Assembly: GCA_012513595.1 (NCBI GenBank)
Contig: JAAZBY010000111.1
Coordinates: forward strand, 1-37,857
Direction of reading: 5' to 3'
DNA from: Chloroflexota bacterium
GTDB lineage: Bacteria > Chloroflexota > Anaerolineae > UBA1429
Length of the DNA stretch: 37,857 nt
Within the stretch, counting starts at the first letter, position 1. Each line of letters starts with the position of its first letter. Shown here in pieces: positions 8,245 to 16,591 of the stretch. The position numbers and the translations under genes were made by a program. The notes under the pieces are model-generated. The model worked only from the letters and a program-made list of their open reading frames with translations. It ran no database searches and had not been told where the DNA came from.

Positions 8245-8772
8245 CTATCTGTCGCGCCAGGCGGGGGGCTGACCCATCTGCAGGATGGGCGGATAGGCCC
8301 TGCGCACCAAGGCGAGGAGGGGAATGCCGACCAGCCCGCCGCCCACCGCCTGGAGCAGGTTCCAGGGCACCTCGGCCACCGCCGAGCCCCAGCCAAAGAG
8401 GGCCATCTCGACCGTGAAATAGACGCCGATCATGGCCAGCCCGCCGGCCAGCCACCCGAGGACCAGCCCACGGGTCTGCGCTCGGTGCCCGAGCCAGCCG
8501 GCCAGCAGCCCTTGTAGCCCATGGGCCAGCAGGCTGATCAGGGCATAGTGGGCATAGCCGCCCAGCACGTCGGCCAGGCCGGTGCCAATACCGCCGGCGA
8601 TGAGGCCCACGGTCGGCCCGAAGGCAAAACCGGCGAAAAAGACGGCCACGTCACCAAAGTGAAAGTAGCCCTGGGTGGCCGGCACGGGTACGCGCACGAT
8701 CAGGGTCAGCACGGCCACGAGAGCGGTCACCAGGGCCGCTATCGCAATGGTCACGGGGCGCAAGCGGGTCAT
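8245..8772 (-). CDS. ECF transporter substrate-binding S component
   Basis: 175 residues from ATG 8772 with AAAGGAG 7 nt upstream. The protein is almost wholly hydrophobic with about six membrane helices. The segment VPATQGYFHFGDVAVFFAGFA matches the PAT.GY...GD motif of the riboflavin/HmpT-like S-component family, followed by GPTVGLIAGGIGTGLADVLGGY. This subunit binds the vitamin or precursor and topples in the membrane to deliver it. The substrate cannot be read from sequence, and the gene has only 30 bp upstream, so no riboswitch is available as a clue. It heads the S-A-A-T block, right after yabN/mazG. Confidence 0.88.
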   Translation of the reverse strand: MTRLRPVTIAIAALVTALVAVLTLIVRVPVPATQGYFHFGDVAVFFAGFAFGPTVGLIAGGIGTGLADVLGGYAHYALISLLAHGLQGLLAGWLGHRAQTRGLVLGWLAGGLAMIGVYFTVEMALFGWGSAVAEVPWNLLQAVGGGLVGIPLLALVRRAYPPILQMGQPPAWRDR

Positions 8773-8802
8773 CCAGGGGCTCCTTTCCATATGCCGGGCA
8801 GC

Positions 8803-10257
8803 TCATTCGGCGTTCTTGGCCTGCTCCCACAGGGCGTCCATCTCTTCGAGGCTCATCTCCTCGAGCGGCCGGCCCACCTGCGCAGCGTGCCGTTCGATGG
8901 CCGCAAAGCGGTTGCTGAAGCGCTGCACCGTCTGGCGCAAGATGCTTTCAGGGTCCAGCTCATACCAGCGGGCCAGGTTCACCACGGTAAAGAGCAGGTC
9001 GCCCAGTTCGGCGGCGCGCCGGTCATCGTCGGCTGCCGCGTCGAACTCGCCCAGCTCCTCGGACAGCTTGGCCCGCACCAGTCCCAGGGCCGGCCAGTCA
9101 AAGCCGACGCGGGCCACGCGCCGCTGCACTTCCAGAGCGCGCGAGAGCGCCGGCAAGGAGAGCGACACGCCGGCCAACAGCGAACGGAAGGTCTCGCCTT
9201 GCTCGGCGCGCTCCTGCCTCTTGATCCGCTCCCAGTTGCGCAGCACCTCTTCGGAGTCGGCCACGGTCTCGGTAGAGAACACGTGCGGATGCCGGCGGAC
9301 GAGCTTTTCGATGACCTGCTGGACCGAGTCGACCAGCTTAAAGTCGCCGTCCTCGTTGGCGATCTGGGCGTGCAGGAAGATCTGCAGCAACAGGTCGCCC
9401 AGCTCCTCCTGCAGGTCGTCCATGTCGTCGGCGTCCAGCGCGGCGAGCACCTCGTAGGCCTCCTCGAGGAGATGCGTGCGCAGGGTGGCGTGCGTCTGCT
9501 CCCGGTCCCACGGGCATCCCCCGGGCGCGCGGAGGGCCGCCACAATGTTCTGGTACGAGGCCAGCGACCCGGGCCTATCGAGCGGCGGAACGTACACGGA
9601 GGTCAGGTGGTCGAGGTCCTCCTGGCGATCCAGCTCGTATAAGGGCAGATGGCGGACGACCTCGTTCGCCGTGCCGGCCGCGCGCACCAGGGTAACGGGG
9701 TGATCGTCGTGGTACAGGCTCATCAGGGTCAGCTTCACGTCGGCAGCCACCCGCCGGTCATACAACTGCACCACGAGCGCGCCGACGTCGGGATCTAGGT
9801 TAGGGTGGTGCTGATGGGCCAGGATGGTCGCATCGGCGATCTGCAGGCCGTCGAAGGGGTCCAGGCGCAGCGCCGTGAGCACCGGCTCGACGAACGAGAC
9901 CCCCGCCACCACGCGGGCCGGCAGCCCCTCGGCGAGAGCCCGGGCCAAGACCTCCTGCACCGTCGTCTCGCCGACCAGCGGATGCCCCGGGACGGCGTAC
10001 ACCACGCCCTGGGGCCGCCGGGCGAGCGCCAGGAGGCGCGTGGTGATCTCCTCATACACGTCAGCGAACTGCTCGTGGCGCTCGTAGGCGTCATCGAAGC
10101 TATGGTAGCGCGGCTGCGCGGGCAGGGCGGGCACGCTGGGGTGCCGAGAAGTGCGCAGGTACACCTCGCCGGCGCCCTCCAGCACCTGCCAGGCTTCCCG
10201 CGTGATCTGCCCGGGGTCCCCGGGGCCAAGACCAACAATCGTTATTCCAAGCACCAT
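8803..10257 (-). CDS. mazG: Tetrapyrrole methylase-MazG fusion (YabN-like)
   Basis: 484 residues. Residues 1 to about 230 form a tetrapyrrole-methylase-type domain (ITIVGLGPGDPGQITREAW, then VVYAVPGHPLVGETTVQEVL). Residues from about 245 form the MazG nucleoside triphosphate pyrophosphohydrolase: GGCPWDREQTHATLRTHLLE, then EEAYEVL and ELGDLLLQIF with the acidic metal ligands. A second MazG-like repeat (KLSEELGEFDAA, ELGDLLFTVV) follows. The architecture matches Bacillus YabN. The MazG part hydrolyses NTPs to NMPs and is thought to clean nucleotide pools; the methylase part has no established substrate. It leads the operon and precedes the ECF importer by 30 bp. Confidence 0.93.
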   Translation of the reverse strand: MVLGITIVGLGPGDPGQITREAWQVLEGAGEVYLRTSRHPSVPALPAQPRYHSFDDAYERHEQFADVYEEITTRLLALARRPQGVVYAVPGHPLVGETTVQEVLARALAEGLPARVVAGVSFVEPVLTALRLDPFDGLQIADATILAHQHHPNLDPDVGALVVQLYDRRVAADVKLTLMSLYHDDHPVTLVRAAGTANEVVRHLPLYELDRQEDLDHLTSVYVPPLDRPGSLASYQNIVAALRAPGGCPWDREQTHATLRTHLLEEAYEVLAALDADDMDDLQEELGDLLLQIFLHAQIANEDGDFKLVDSVQQVIEKLVRRHPHVFSTETVADSEEVLRNWERIKRQERAEQGETFRSLLAGVSLSLPALSRALEVQRRVARVGFDWPALGLVRAKLSEELGEFDAAADDDRRAAELGDLLFTVVNLARWYELDPESILRQTVQRFSNRFAAIERHAAQVGRPLEEMSLEEMDALWEQAKNAE

Positions 10258-10331
10258 GGCCCTTCCCTATCACACGAGCGACCGCTGCCGCGCGGCGAGC
10301 GGGCCGCCGTTCGCACCCCACTCCAGCGGTC

Positions 10332-10360
10332 ATTATAGCCCGGGGCGACGAGGGCACCAA
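10332..10360 (-). promoter_or_regulatory. Promoter for the mazG-ECF operon
   Basis: A perfect TATAAT (10332-10337, minus strand) stands 17 bp from TTGGTG (10355-10360). The predicted start near 10325 gives a leader of about 68 nt before mazG. Confidence 0.6.
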
Positions 10361-10363
10361 GAG

Positions 10364-10394
10364 GCGCGACGCCCCGGCGGGCGGGGCGTCGCGC
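10364..10394 (-). terminator. GC-rich hairpin after the dehydratase gene
   Basis: Perfect 13-bp arms GCGCGACGCCCCG and CGGGGCGTCGCGC around a 5-nt loop (10377-10381), 24 nt past the stop of the minus-strand gene at 10418. There is no clear U-tract. It also insulates the mazG promoter from upstream transcription. Confidence 0.6.
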
Positions 10395-10417
10395 GGCCGG
10401 GCCTTGGCAGAGAAGGG

Positions 10418-11557
10418 CTACTGATCCATCACCGAGCCATCAGTGTTCAGGCGGGTCTGCACCGCGCGCGGCTTGTACGGGTGGCGCTCCAACGCGTCTT
10501 CGGCCAGCTCGATCCCCAGCCCTGGGGCATCCGGGACGATGAGGAAGCCGTCCTCCAGTTTCAGGGGGCTGACGACGATCTCCGTCTTGGGGGCGCGGTC
10601 CTCCCCACGGGGGTATTCCTGCAGGGCAAAGTTGGGGATGCAGGCGGCCAGCTGGATGCAGGCCGCCGTGCTCACCGGGCTGAGCGGGTTGTGCGGCACC
10701 ACCTGAACGTGGTGCGCCTCGGCCAGGGCGGCGATCTTTTTCGAGTGGGTTAGCCCACCGGCCAGGCAGACGTCCGGCCGCACGAACTGCACCGCCCCGC
10801 GGGCCAGGAGCGCCTCAAACTCCCAGATGGTGTGCAGCCGCTCACCGGTGGCAATCGGGATGTGGATGCCCTGGGCGACCAGGGCCATGGCGTCAAAGCT
10901 ATCGGGCAGGATCGGGTCCTCGTAGAAGAAGGGGCGGTACTGCTCGATGCCCCGGGCCAGCACCACCGCCTCACTGGGCGTCAGCCTGCGGTGGATCTCG
11001 ATGCACAGGTCCACCTCGTTCCCCACGGCCTCGCGATAGCGCGCCACTGACTCGACCGCGTCGGCCATCTTTTGCGCGTGGGTCTTGAAATAGGGCACGC
11101 TGCGGGGTTCGTCGAGGAAGGGGGTCAGGTGCCCAACCGCCGTAAAGCCCCTGGCTTTGGCGTCCAGGCACCCCTGGACCAGTTCGTCCGTCGTCTGCCC
11201 ATAGACGTGATAGTACACGCGGGCCTTGTCGCGCACCTTCCCGCCGAGGAGCTGGTAACAGGGCACGCCAAAGTGCTTGCCAGCGATATCCCACAGGGCC
11301 AGGTCGATGGCGCTGAGGGCGCCCATGATGGCCGCGCCGCGAAAGTGCGTCCAGCGGTACAGGTACTGCCAGTGGTGCTCGATGCGCAAAGGGTCCTGGC
11401 CGATGAGGTAGCGCTGGAACGTTTCCACGGCGCTCGCCGAGGCCTCCACGTAGCCCCAGGCGCCTGACTCGCCTAGGCCGGTGATGCCGGCGTCGGTGTG
11501 CACCTTGACGAAGAGATAGCGGTCGACGGGGAGCAGCTCGATCTCGGTGATCTTCAT
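10418..11557 (-). CDS. Mandelate racemase/muconate lactonizing enzyme family, sugar-acid dehydratase
   Basis: 379 residues from ATG 11557, 4 nt behind GGAGGTG; an in-frame upstream ATG at 11572 overlaps that ribosome site. The N-terminal cap (KITEIELLPVDRYLFVKV) and the barrel are typical of the enolase superfamily. Metal and catalytic positions are visible in DLCIEIHRRLTP, FFYEDPILPDS, IATGERLHT, and the C-terminal HVQVVPHNPLSPVS. The closest resemblance is to galactonate or mannonate dehydratases, which make 2-keto-3-deoxy sugar acids, but the exact substrate is uncertain. The gene stands alone with its own promoter (11614-11642) and terminator hairpin. Confidence 0.85.
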   Translation of the reverse strand: MKITEIELLPVDRYLFVKVHTDAGITGLGESGAWGYVEASASAVETFQRYLIGQDPLRIEHHWQYLYRWTHFRGAAIMGALSAIDLALWDIAGKHFGVPCYQLLGGKVRDKARVYYHVYGQTTDELVQGCLDAKARGFTAVGHLTPFLDEPRSVPYFKTHAQKMADAVESVARYREAVGNEVDLCIEIHRRLTPSEAVVLARGIEQYRPFFYEDPILPDSFDAMALVAQGIHIPIATGERLHTIWEFEALLARGAVQFVRPDVCLAGGLTHSKKIAALAEAHHVQVVPHNPLSPVSTAACIQLAACIPNFALQEYPRGEDRAPKTEIVVSPLKLEDGFLIVPDAPGLGIELAEDALERHPYKPRAVQTRLNTDGSVMDQ

Positions 11558-11613
11558 CCGGCACCTCCGCACGAGGAAACGGCGGGCCCGGGGGCCCAGC
11601 GGCTAGCGCGCCA

Positions 11614-11642
11614 ACGATAGTGCCGTGGGGCCAGGCTGTCAA
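11614..11642 (-). promoter_or_regulatory. Promoter for the dehydratase gene
   Basis: Perfect TTGACA (11637-11642, minus strand) with TATCGT (11614-11619) after 17 bp. The leader to ATG 11557 would be about 50 nt. Confidence 0.55.
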
Positions 11643-11692
11643 CGGAGCGCTGAGGATGAACCGGTCCGCGGGCTAGACGCGCACCGCGGCGC

Positions 11693-13180
11693 TCAGGGCA
11701 GCTCGGGCACGATCAGGATCTGGCCGATGCTCAGCGCGTTGGGGTTCTCCAGCCGGTTGACCTCGATCAGCATCTCTGCCGGGACGCCCAGCTTTTGGGC
11801 GATGGCCGCCAGGGTATCACCCCCGCGGACCTGGTAGACGCCCGAAGTGGGGAACGGCGTGGGCGTGGGGGTCGGGCGCGGCGTCGCGGTGGGGATAGGC
11901 GTCGGTGGGTTCTCGACCACCTGCTGAGAGCGTTGCGCGGCGGCCTCCTGCAGGGCGCTGTTGGGGCCGGCCATGCTCACGCAGACCTGGTACTCGTCGT
12001 GCGCCGCGGCGGCGTCTCCGCGCAGTTCGTAGGCCAGCGCCAGGAAGGCGTGCGGCGCGGCCCAATCGGGGGCCAGGGCGACGGCCTGGCGATAGGCAGC
12101 AGTGGCGCCGGCCACGTCCCTCTCGCGGGCCAGGATCAGCCCCAGGCCGCAGTAAGGCGGGGCATAGTACGAGTCACGGCTGATGGCCTGCTGGTAGGCG
12201 CCGCGGGCGGCCTCAAAATCGCGCGCCATGAGCCGGGCGTTAGCCAGGCCCGTCCAGGCGTAGGCGCTCGAGTTCAGAGAGATCGCCTCCTCGAACTCGG
12301 GCACGGCCAGGTCGGCGCGGTCCGCGTGCAAGAGCGCCATGCCACGGTAGGCACGCAGCGTAGCCACGGTACGCAGGGGCAGCCCCTCGCTCTGCGAGGC
12401 GTTGCGGAACTGGGTGGCCGCCAGCACGGGGCGCCCCGCCGCCAGGGCGCCGAAGGCGGCCGCGACCGGCGCAATCACTTCGCTGGCGTAGCGGTCGTCT
12501 TCTTCAGTACCCACCATGGCTGTGATGGCCAGCTCCTCCTGGGTGGCCATCAGGCGCAGCAGGTCGGCCTCATCCAGCTGGGCGTCCATGTCGTGTGCAC
12601 CCAACACCGTGACGTGGCGCACCGACCGGGCCCGCCCCGGCTCGACCGTGTGCCACACGACCACGTTGGCCCCCAGCGTCAGGCCGATACGCCGCGCGTA
12701 CTGGGCATTCGCGATGGGGAAGGTCCGCCGCACCTGCACCAGGCCGCCGATCCCGTTGCGGTCCAGGATCGTGCGGATGGCCTTCTCGATGGCGCGCAGC
12801 TCGTTGGCGGCGTCGGAGCTCTGGTCCGCCGGGGCCAGCACAATGCCCACCTGCGTCACGGGGATGGGCTCCAGCAGGTCTTCGGCCCGGGCACGGGAGA
12901 GATCGTCGGACCAGCGCGTCCAGCTGTAGGCGATCCCGGCCAGGTTGACGGCCAGGGTGATGGCGGCCGCCACCCGCAGCGCGGTATCGCCACGACGGAG
13001 GGCCAGGAAGGCGGCTGCTCCCGCGCTCAGGGCCAGCAACCCGAACATCAGGGCCAGCCGCGGCCAGTCGGCCTGCAACATGCCCAGACCCCTGGCCAGA
13101 AACCCGGCCAGATATAGGAGCGGGCCGATCAGGGCCACGGTGTAGAGGCCAACGTCGAGCAGCTTGCCCTTGGCGCGCAC
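11693..13180 (-). CDS. Membrane-anchored TPR protein with C-terminal LysM domain
   Basis: 495 residues from GTG 13180, behind GGGAGG. Three hydrophobic helices occupy roughly residues 10-105. A globular region follows (about 105-240; includes VTQVGIVLAPADQSS and GANVVVWHTVEPG). Tetratricopeptide repeats run about 240-410 (AYRGMALLHADRADLAVPEF, AYAWTGLANARLMARDFEAA, APPYCGLGLILARERDVAGA). Then comes a Thr/Pro-rich linker and a LysM domain at about 447-493 (YQVRGGDTLAAIAQKLGVP). LysM binds glycan, so the C-terminal part probably lies outside the membrane. The true function is not recognisable. It is divergently transcribed from the propeller lipoprotein, which has a similar Thr/Pro linker. Confidence 0.82.
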   Translation of the reverse strand: MRAKGKLLDVGLYTVALIGPLLYLAGFLARGLGMLQADWPRLALMFGLLALSAGAAAFLALRRGDTALRVAAAITLAVNLAGIAYSWTRWSDDLSRARAEDLLEPIPVTQVGIVLAPADQSSDAANELRAIEKAIRTILDRNGIGGLVQVRRTFPIANAQYARRIGLTLGANVVVWHTVEPGRARSVRHVTVLGAHDMDAQLDEADLLRLMATQEELAITAMVGTEEDDRYASEVIAPVAAAFGALAAGRPVLAATQFRNASQSEGLPLRTVATLRAYRGMALLHADRADLAVPEFEEAISLNSSAYAWTGLANARLMARDFEAARGAYQQAISRDSYYAPPYCGLGLILARERDVAGATAAYRQAVALAPDWAAPHAFLALAYELRGDAAAAHDEYQVCVSMAGPNSALQEAAAQRSQQVVENPPTPIPTATPRPTPTPTPFPTSGVYQVRGGDTLAAIAQKLGVPAEMLIEVNRLENPNALSIGQILIVPELP

Positions 13181-13246
13181 GGAACCTCCCGGGAGTACAG
13201 TGGGGGCTGCCGCGACGGCGCTCGCTTGCCGCCGGGCAGCGCCGGC

Positions 13247-13276
13247 ATTGTACCGCGGCTTGAGCAGAAAGGGAAA
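13247..13276 (-). promoter_or_regulatory. Possible promoter for the TPR-LysM gene
   Basis: TACAAT (13247-13252, minus strand) is a good -10. The best -35 at 18 bp is TTTCCC (13271-13276), which is weak. The leader to GTG 13180 would be about 60 nt. Confidence 0.4.
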
Positions 13277-13305
13277 GCGCCTGCTGGCCAGCGGGGAGGG
13301 CCTGA

Positions 13306-13334
13306 TTGTCCCAGGGGGACGTCTCCGCTATACT
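13306..13334 (+). promoter_or_regulatory. Promoter for the propeller lipoprotein gene
   Basis: TTGTCC (13306-13311), 17 bp, TATACT (13329-13334). The start would fall at about 13341, the position of an in-frame GTG, so the message may have almost no leader. The same TTGTCC-17-TATACT pair recurs at 25917-25945. Confidence 0.55.
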
Positions 13335-13349
13335 GGCGCGGTGAAGATC

Positions 13350-15374
13350 ATGACTCTCTTCCAGCGCTACGCGCCCCATACCCTGCGCCTTCTCCTCGTC
13401 GGGCTGCTGTTCGCTACGGCCGCCCCGTTGGCGGGGTGTGCCGCCGCCTGGGCCACGCTGACGCCCACGCCGACCGTCACGGCCACACCCGGCGGCACCC
13501 GCGCCCCTTATGTCGTAGAGACGCGCGTCGTGGGCACGCCCGAGCCGGCCGTCACCCCGACGCCCACCCCCTTCCTGGCCTCGCTGGCCCTCAGCGATGA
13601 CGCCGTCCAGTCGTGGACCAACCCCAACGACATCCAGGGGATGGCCTTTGACGGCCAGAACCTGTGGGCCGCCTCGAGCGGTGGCGTCGTCCGCTGGAAC
13701 CAGGACATGTCCGAGTACCGCGTCTTCACGGTCAACGATGGCCTGGTATCCCCGACGACACTGGCCGTCACCGTGGACGGCGAGGGAGATGTGTGGGTGG
13801 CCTACGCAGGGCTGGACGTCTGGAGCGAGTATGACGGGAGCACCTGGCAGACCTACTCCCGGCAGGAAGCCGTGACGTCGCAGTATGAAGCCCTCTGCGG
13901 CGCGCAGCATTTCGATTACCGCATGTGGACCCGTTCCCCGCAGACCGGCTGGCTCTGGATGCCCACCCACGACGGACAGGTGCGCGCCTACGATGGCCAG
14001 ACGTGGCGCGCCTACGGCCCCTATGACGGCGTGCGCCGCGGCACGCGCTTTGTGGCAGTGTCGGCGGAGGGAAGGGTCTGGGCGGTCGGCGAGGGGGTCT
14101 CCACGGCGCTGGAGGGCTATCGCTGGTGGGAGGACCACTCTCTTTTTTCCGAGATCCCCGACGCCGCCTCGGTGACCTCTGTGGGCATCGACCCGGGCGG
14201 GCGCCTGTGGATCGGCTTCATCGGCCCCCGTGCCTCCGGCGGCGGCATCTGCAGCCTCGACCTGGCCGAGAGCCGCTGGACGGGCCATCTGGCCTCGCTG
14301 AACCCCTCCATCCCCCATCAGGTGTACGGTATGGAGATCCAGGCGGACGGCACGGTGTGGCTGTGCGGTGAGGGGGGCGCCAGTTACCAGCGTACTGGGC
14401 GCGCCTGGCGTCCCATCGTTCTCGAGGGGCTTACGGCGCAGTGCCTGTTGCTTTCGCCCTCGGGCCAGCTGTGGCTGGGGACCTCACACGGCATCTGGGT
14501 GGTGGCGCCGGATGGCAAACACCCCCGTGGCCCGTGGCTCGTGCCGACGCCCTTCATGGGGGGGCAGGTGCTCGAACTGGCCGTCGACGGCGAGGGCCGC
14601 CTCCTGATCGGCACACCGCAGGGGCTGGCCTACGCGGTGCCCGGCAACGGCACAGGGTTGCTCCTGGCCGAGCGCCCCACCAGCCTGGCGATCGGCGGCA
14701 GCGCCCTGTGGGTGGGCGCCCAGAGTGGCCTGTATCGCCTGACGGAGGGCGGCGAGGCCGAGCGCATCTACGAGGCTGCCGTCAGCGTGCTCACCCTCGA
14801 CGCGGACGGCCTGCCCTGGTTCGCCACCACCGCGGGTGAACTGGCGCGCGTCACGGCGGACGGAGTGCAGGCCGTCGGGGGCGCCAGAGACCTCGAACAG
14901 GTCGGCGTGCGCGACCTTGCCGTAGCCAGCGACGGCACGCTGTTCGTGGCCACCTCACAGGGAATGGGCATCCTCAGCCCCGACGGGGCCTATGCGGTGG
15001 CCTCCGTCGACGATGGCCTGCCCGACCCGGACGTGCGCTGCCTGGCCATAGGCCCGGAAGGCGAGCTATGGGTGGGCACCAGCCACGGCCTGGCGCGGCG
15101 GCAGGCCTCCGGCCGGTGGACGCGCCTCACCGTCAACTCCACCGAGGGCGGCCTGCGCGCCGAGGAAATCGTGGACCTGATCATGGCTGCGGACGGCACG
15201 CTGTGGATCGGCACCTCTGCCGGCATCTCGGCGCGGACGGCGGAGGCTGATTGGTCGTACCTCGACATCCCCGGGGTGCAGCGCATCTATCCGGAATCGG
15301 CCGACGTCGTCTGGCTGGGCGGGCAGGGCGGGTTATACCGCGTAGAGCGCTCCGCCCTGGTGCCGGTCCCCTAG
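13350..15374 (+). CDS. Beta-propeller lipoprotein (two-component-regulator propeller repeats)
   Basis: 674 residues from ATG 13350; an in-frame GTG at 13341 is an alternative start. The N-terminus is a lipoprotein signal ending in the lipobox LAGC (LLLVGLLFATAAPLAGC), then a Thr/Pro linker. The rest is a series of propeller blades of the type found in periplasmic sensor regions of hybrid histidine kinases, with recurring G.LW.GT..GL strings: GQLWLGTSHGIW, GELWVGTSHGLA, GTLWIGTSAGIS. There is no kinase or output domain, so it may be a free extracellular binding partner. It is convergent with the NarL-type response regulator, 24 nt away. The ligand is unknown. Confidence 0.85.
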   Translation: MTLFQRYAPHTLRLLLVGLLFATAAPLAGCAAAWATLTPTPTVTATPGGTRAPYVVETRVVGTPEPAVTPTPTPFLASLALSDDAVQSWTNPNDIQGMAFDGQNLWAASSGGVVRWNQDMSEYRVFTVNDGLVSPTTLAVTVDGEGDVWVAYAGLDVWSEYDGSTWQTYSRQEAVTSQYEALCGAQHFDYRMWTRSPQTGWLWMPTHDGQVRAYDGQTWRAYGPYDGVRRGTRFVAVSAEGRVWAVGEGVSTALEGYRWWEDHSLFSEIPDAASVTSVGIDPGGRLWIGFIGPRASGGGICSLDLAESRWTGHLASLNPSIPHQVYGMEIQADGTVWLCGEGGASYQRTGRAWRPIVLEGLTAQCLLLSPSGQLWLGTSHGIWVVAPDGKHPRGPWLVPTPFMGGQVLELAVDGEGRLLIGTPQGLAYAVPGNGTGLLLAERPTSLAIGGSALWVGAQSGLYRLTEGGEAERIYEAAVSVLTLDADGLPWFATTAGELARVTADGVQAVGGARDLEQVGVRDLAVASDGTLFVATSQGMGILSPDGAYAVASVDDGLPDPDVRCLAIGPEGELWVGTSHGLARRQASGRWTRLTVNSTEGGLRAEEIVDLIMAADGTLWIGTSAGISARTAEADWSYLDIPGVQRIYPESADVVWLGGQGGLYRVERSALVPVP

Positions 15375-15398
15375 GGCAAGCCGGTGCCGCCGGGCCCC

Positions 15399-16067
15399 TC
15401 AGGCCGGCGGGATATCGTCCAGGCTGAGCAATCCCCGGCGCAGCCCGGTCATGACCGCCTCGGTGCGCGAACTGACCTGCAACTTGCCAAAGATGTTTGC
15501 CAGGTGCGCCTGCACGGTGCGCGGGCTGACGTGCAGCTGCAGGGCGATCTCCCGGTTAGAGAGCCCCCGGCCCGCCAGCCGCAGGACGTCCAGCTCGCGT
15601 TCTGTGAGGGGGTTCTCCCGGGCCTGGTCCTGAGCAGGCTCGCCCAGACCCATGCGCCGCAAGACCTTGGAGGCCACTCCAGGATCCAGCACCGCCTCCC
15701 CCGCGTGCACCCTGCGCACCGCTTCGATCAGTTCGCTACTGCGGGCGTTTTTCAGCAAGTAGGCGGCCGCGCCCGCTTCCAGGATGGCAAAGACGTACTC
15801 GTCATCGTCGTAGGCCGACAGCACCAGGACGGCCGTCCGTGGCGAGATGGCCTTGATCCCCTTGGTGGCCTCGATCCCATTCATGACCGGCATGCTGATA
15901 TCGACGATGGCGACGTCGGGCCGCTCGCGGGCCACCAGGTCGACGGCCTCGCGGCCGTCTCCGGCCTCGGCGATGACCAGGAGGTCCGGCTCACGCTCGA
16001 GGATGCGACGGGTGCCCTCGCGCACCATCACGTGGTCATCTGCCAGGAGGATCCGTATCGAAGACAT
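15399..16067 (-). CDS. NarL/LuxR-family response regulator
   Basis: 222 residues from ATG 16067, 5 nt behind GAGG; the frame runs further upstream to 16181 but that part overlaps a structured hairpin and lacks homology. The receiver domain (residues 1-120) has the acidic pair in LLADDH, the phospho-acceptor Asp56 in VAIVDISMP, and the Lys in YLLKNAR. The C-terminal LuxR helix-turn-helix (about 150-210) has [22 protein letters not shown] and [17 protein letters not shown]. It should be phosphorylated by the histidine kinase at 16715-18544 and bind DNA. The two genes are separated by 647 bp of structured non-coding DNA, which is unusual for such a pair. Confidence 0.93.
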   Translation of the reverse strand: MSSIRILLADDHVMVREGTRRILEREPDLLVIAEAGDGREAVDLVARERPDVAIVDISMPVMNGIEATKGIKAISPRTAVLVLSAYDDDEYVFAILEAGAAAYLLKNARSSELIEAVRRVHAGEAVLDPGVASKVLRRMGLGEPAQDQARENPLTERELDVLRLAGRGLSNREIALQLHVSPRTVQAHLANIFGKLQVSSRTEAVMTGLRRGLLSLDDIPPA

Positions 16068-16133
16068 GAGCGCCTCGTTCTGGTGGTGGCGGAATAGTGT
16101 GCCGCCCGGGGCAGGCTTCGGAATGACGAGAAC

Positions 16134-16222
16134 GGGCTCCGCGCGTCGTTGCCCACCACGACTCACGGAGCCCGTCCTCAAGAAGGAGAAGCACTGTACC
16201 CTGCGCCGCTACTGGAACAGCA
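16134..16222 (-). repeat. Structured element, copy A
   Basis: Read on the minus strand: TGCTGTTCC (16214-16222), CGGCGC, AGGGTACAGTGCTTCT, a CCTTCTT tract, then a hairpin with outer stem GGGCTCCG/CGGAGCCC, a 3x3 internal loop, inner stem GTCGT/ACGAC and loop GGTGGGCA. It matches copy B in all boxes, but the outer stem sequence differs while remaining paired. Confidence 0.6.
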
Positions 16223-16498
16223 CGTCCACCGCCCTACCCAGAGTGCCGGGACATACCGCCTTAGGCAGCCGTCCCATCCACCTAGTACTGGCAGCATACC
16301 ACCGGCTTGGGCGAAAGGCATCCGCCAACCGCGTGAGCCCACCTAGGCCATCATGCCTACGGAGGTCCCTGCGGCCAGGCCAGTGACGGGTCGCGCGAAG
16401 CGACGCAGTACGAACTCGTGGCGTGGCGGCCCCATCATACTCCCGGACGGAGAGCGCCGTCCAGCGACATGCCACCACGAGTCAGCAAAATGCGGACA

Positions 16499-16591
16499 GC
16501 CCCCACAGGTCGTCGCCCACTACGACCTGTGGGGGCCATCCCAATAAGGAGGAGAAGAAGCGCTGCCCTTCGCGCCGAGAAAGGAACAGCA
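16499..16591 (-). repeat. Structured element, copy B
   Basis: Read on the minus strand: TGCTGTTCC (16583-16591), CGGCGC, AGGGCAGCGCTTCT, a CCTCCTT tract, then a hairpin with a continuous 15-bp stem: outer 10 bp (GCCCCCACAG with CTGTGGGGGC) plus inner GTCGT/ACGAC, and loop AGTGGGCG. CATTTT follows the hairpin. It lies 365 nt from copy A in the same orientation. Confidence 0.6.

Noticed and set aside
8773..8802. Possible vitamin riboswitch before the ECF S component
   Set aside because: Only 30 bp separate it from mazG, too short for any known vitamin riboswitch.
11643..11692. CCGCGG direct/self-complementary pair after the TPR-LysM gene, considered as a terminator
   Set aside because: The arms are short palindromes with a 12-nt loop and no U-tract; too weak to call.
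12570..14318. 582-codon open frame on the minus strand across the TPR-LysM and propeller genes
   Set aside because: It overlaps well-supported genes on both sides, crosses their promoters, and its low-complexity Arg/Gly-rich protein looks like nothing known.
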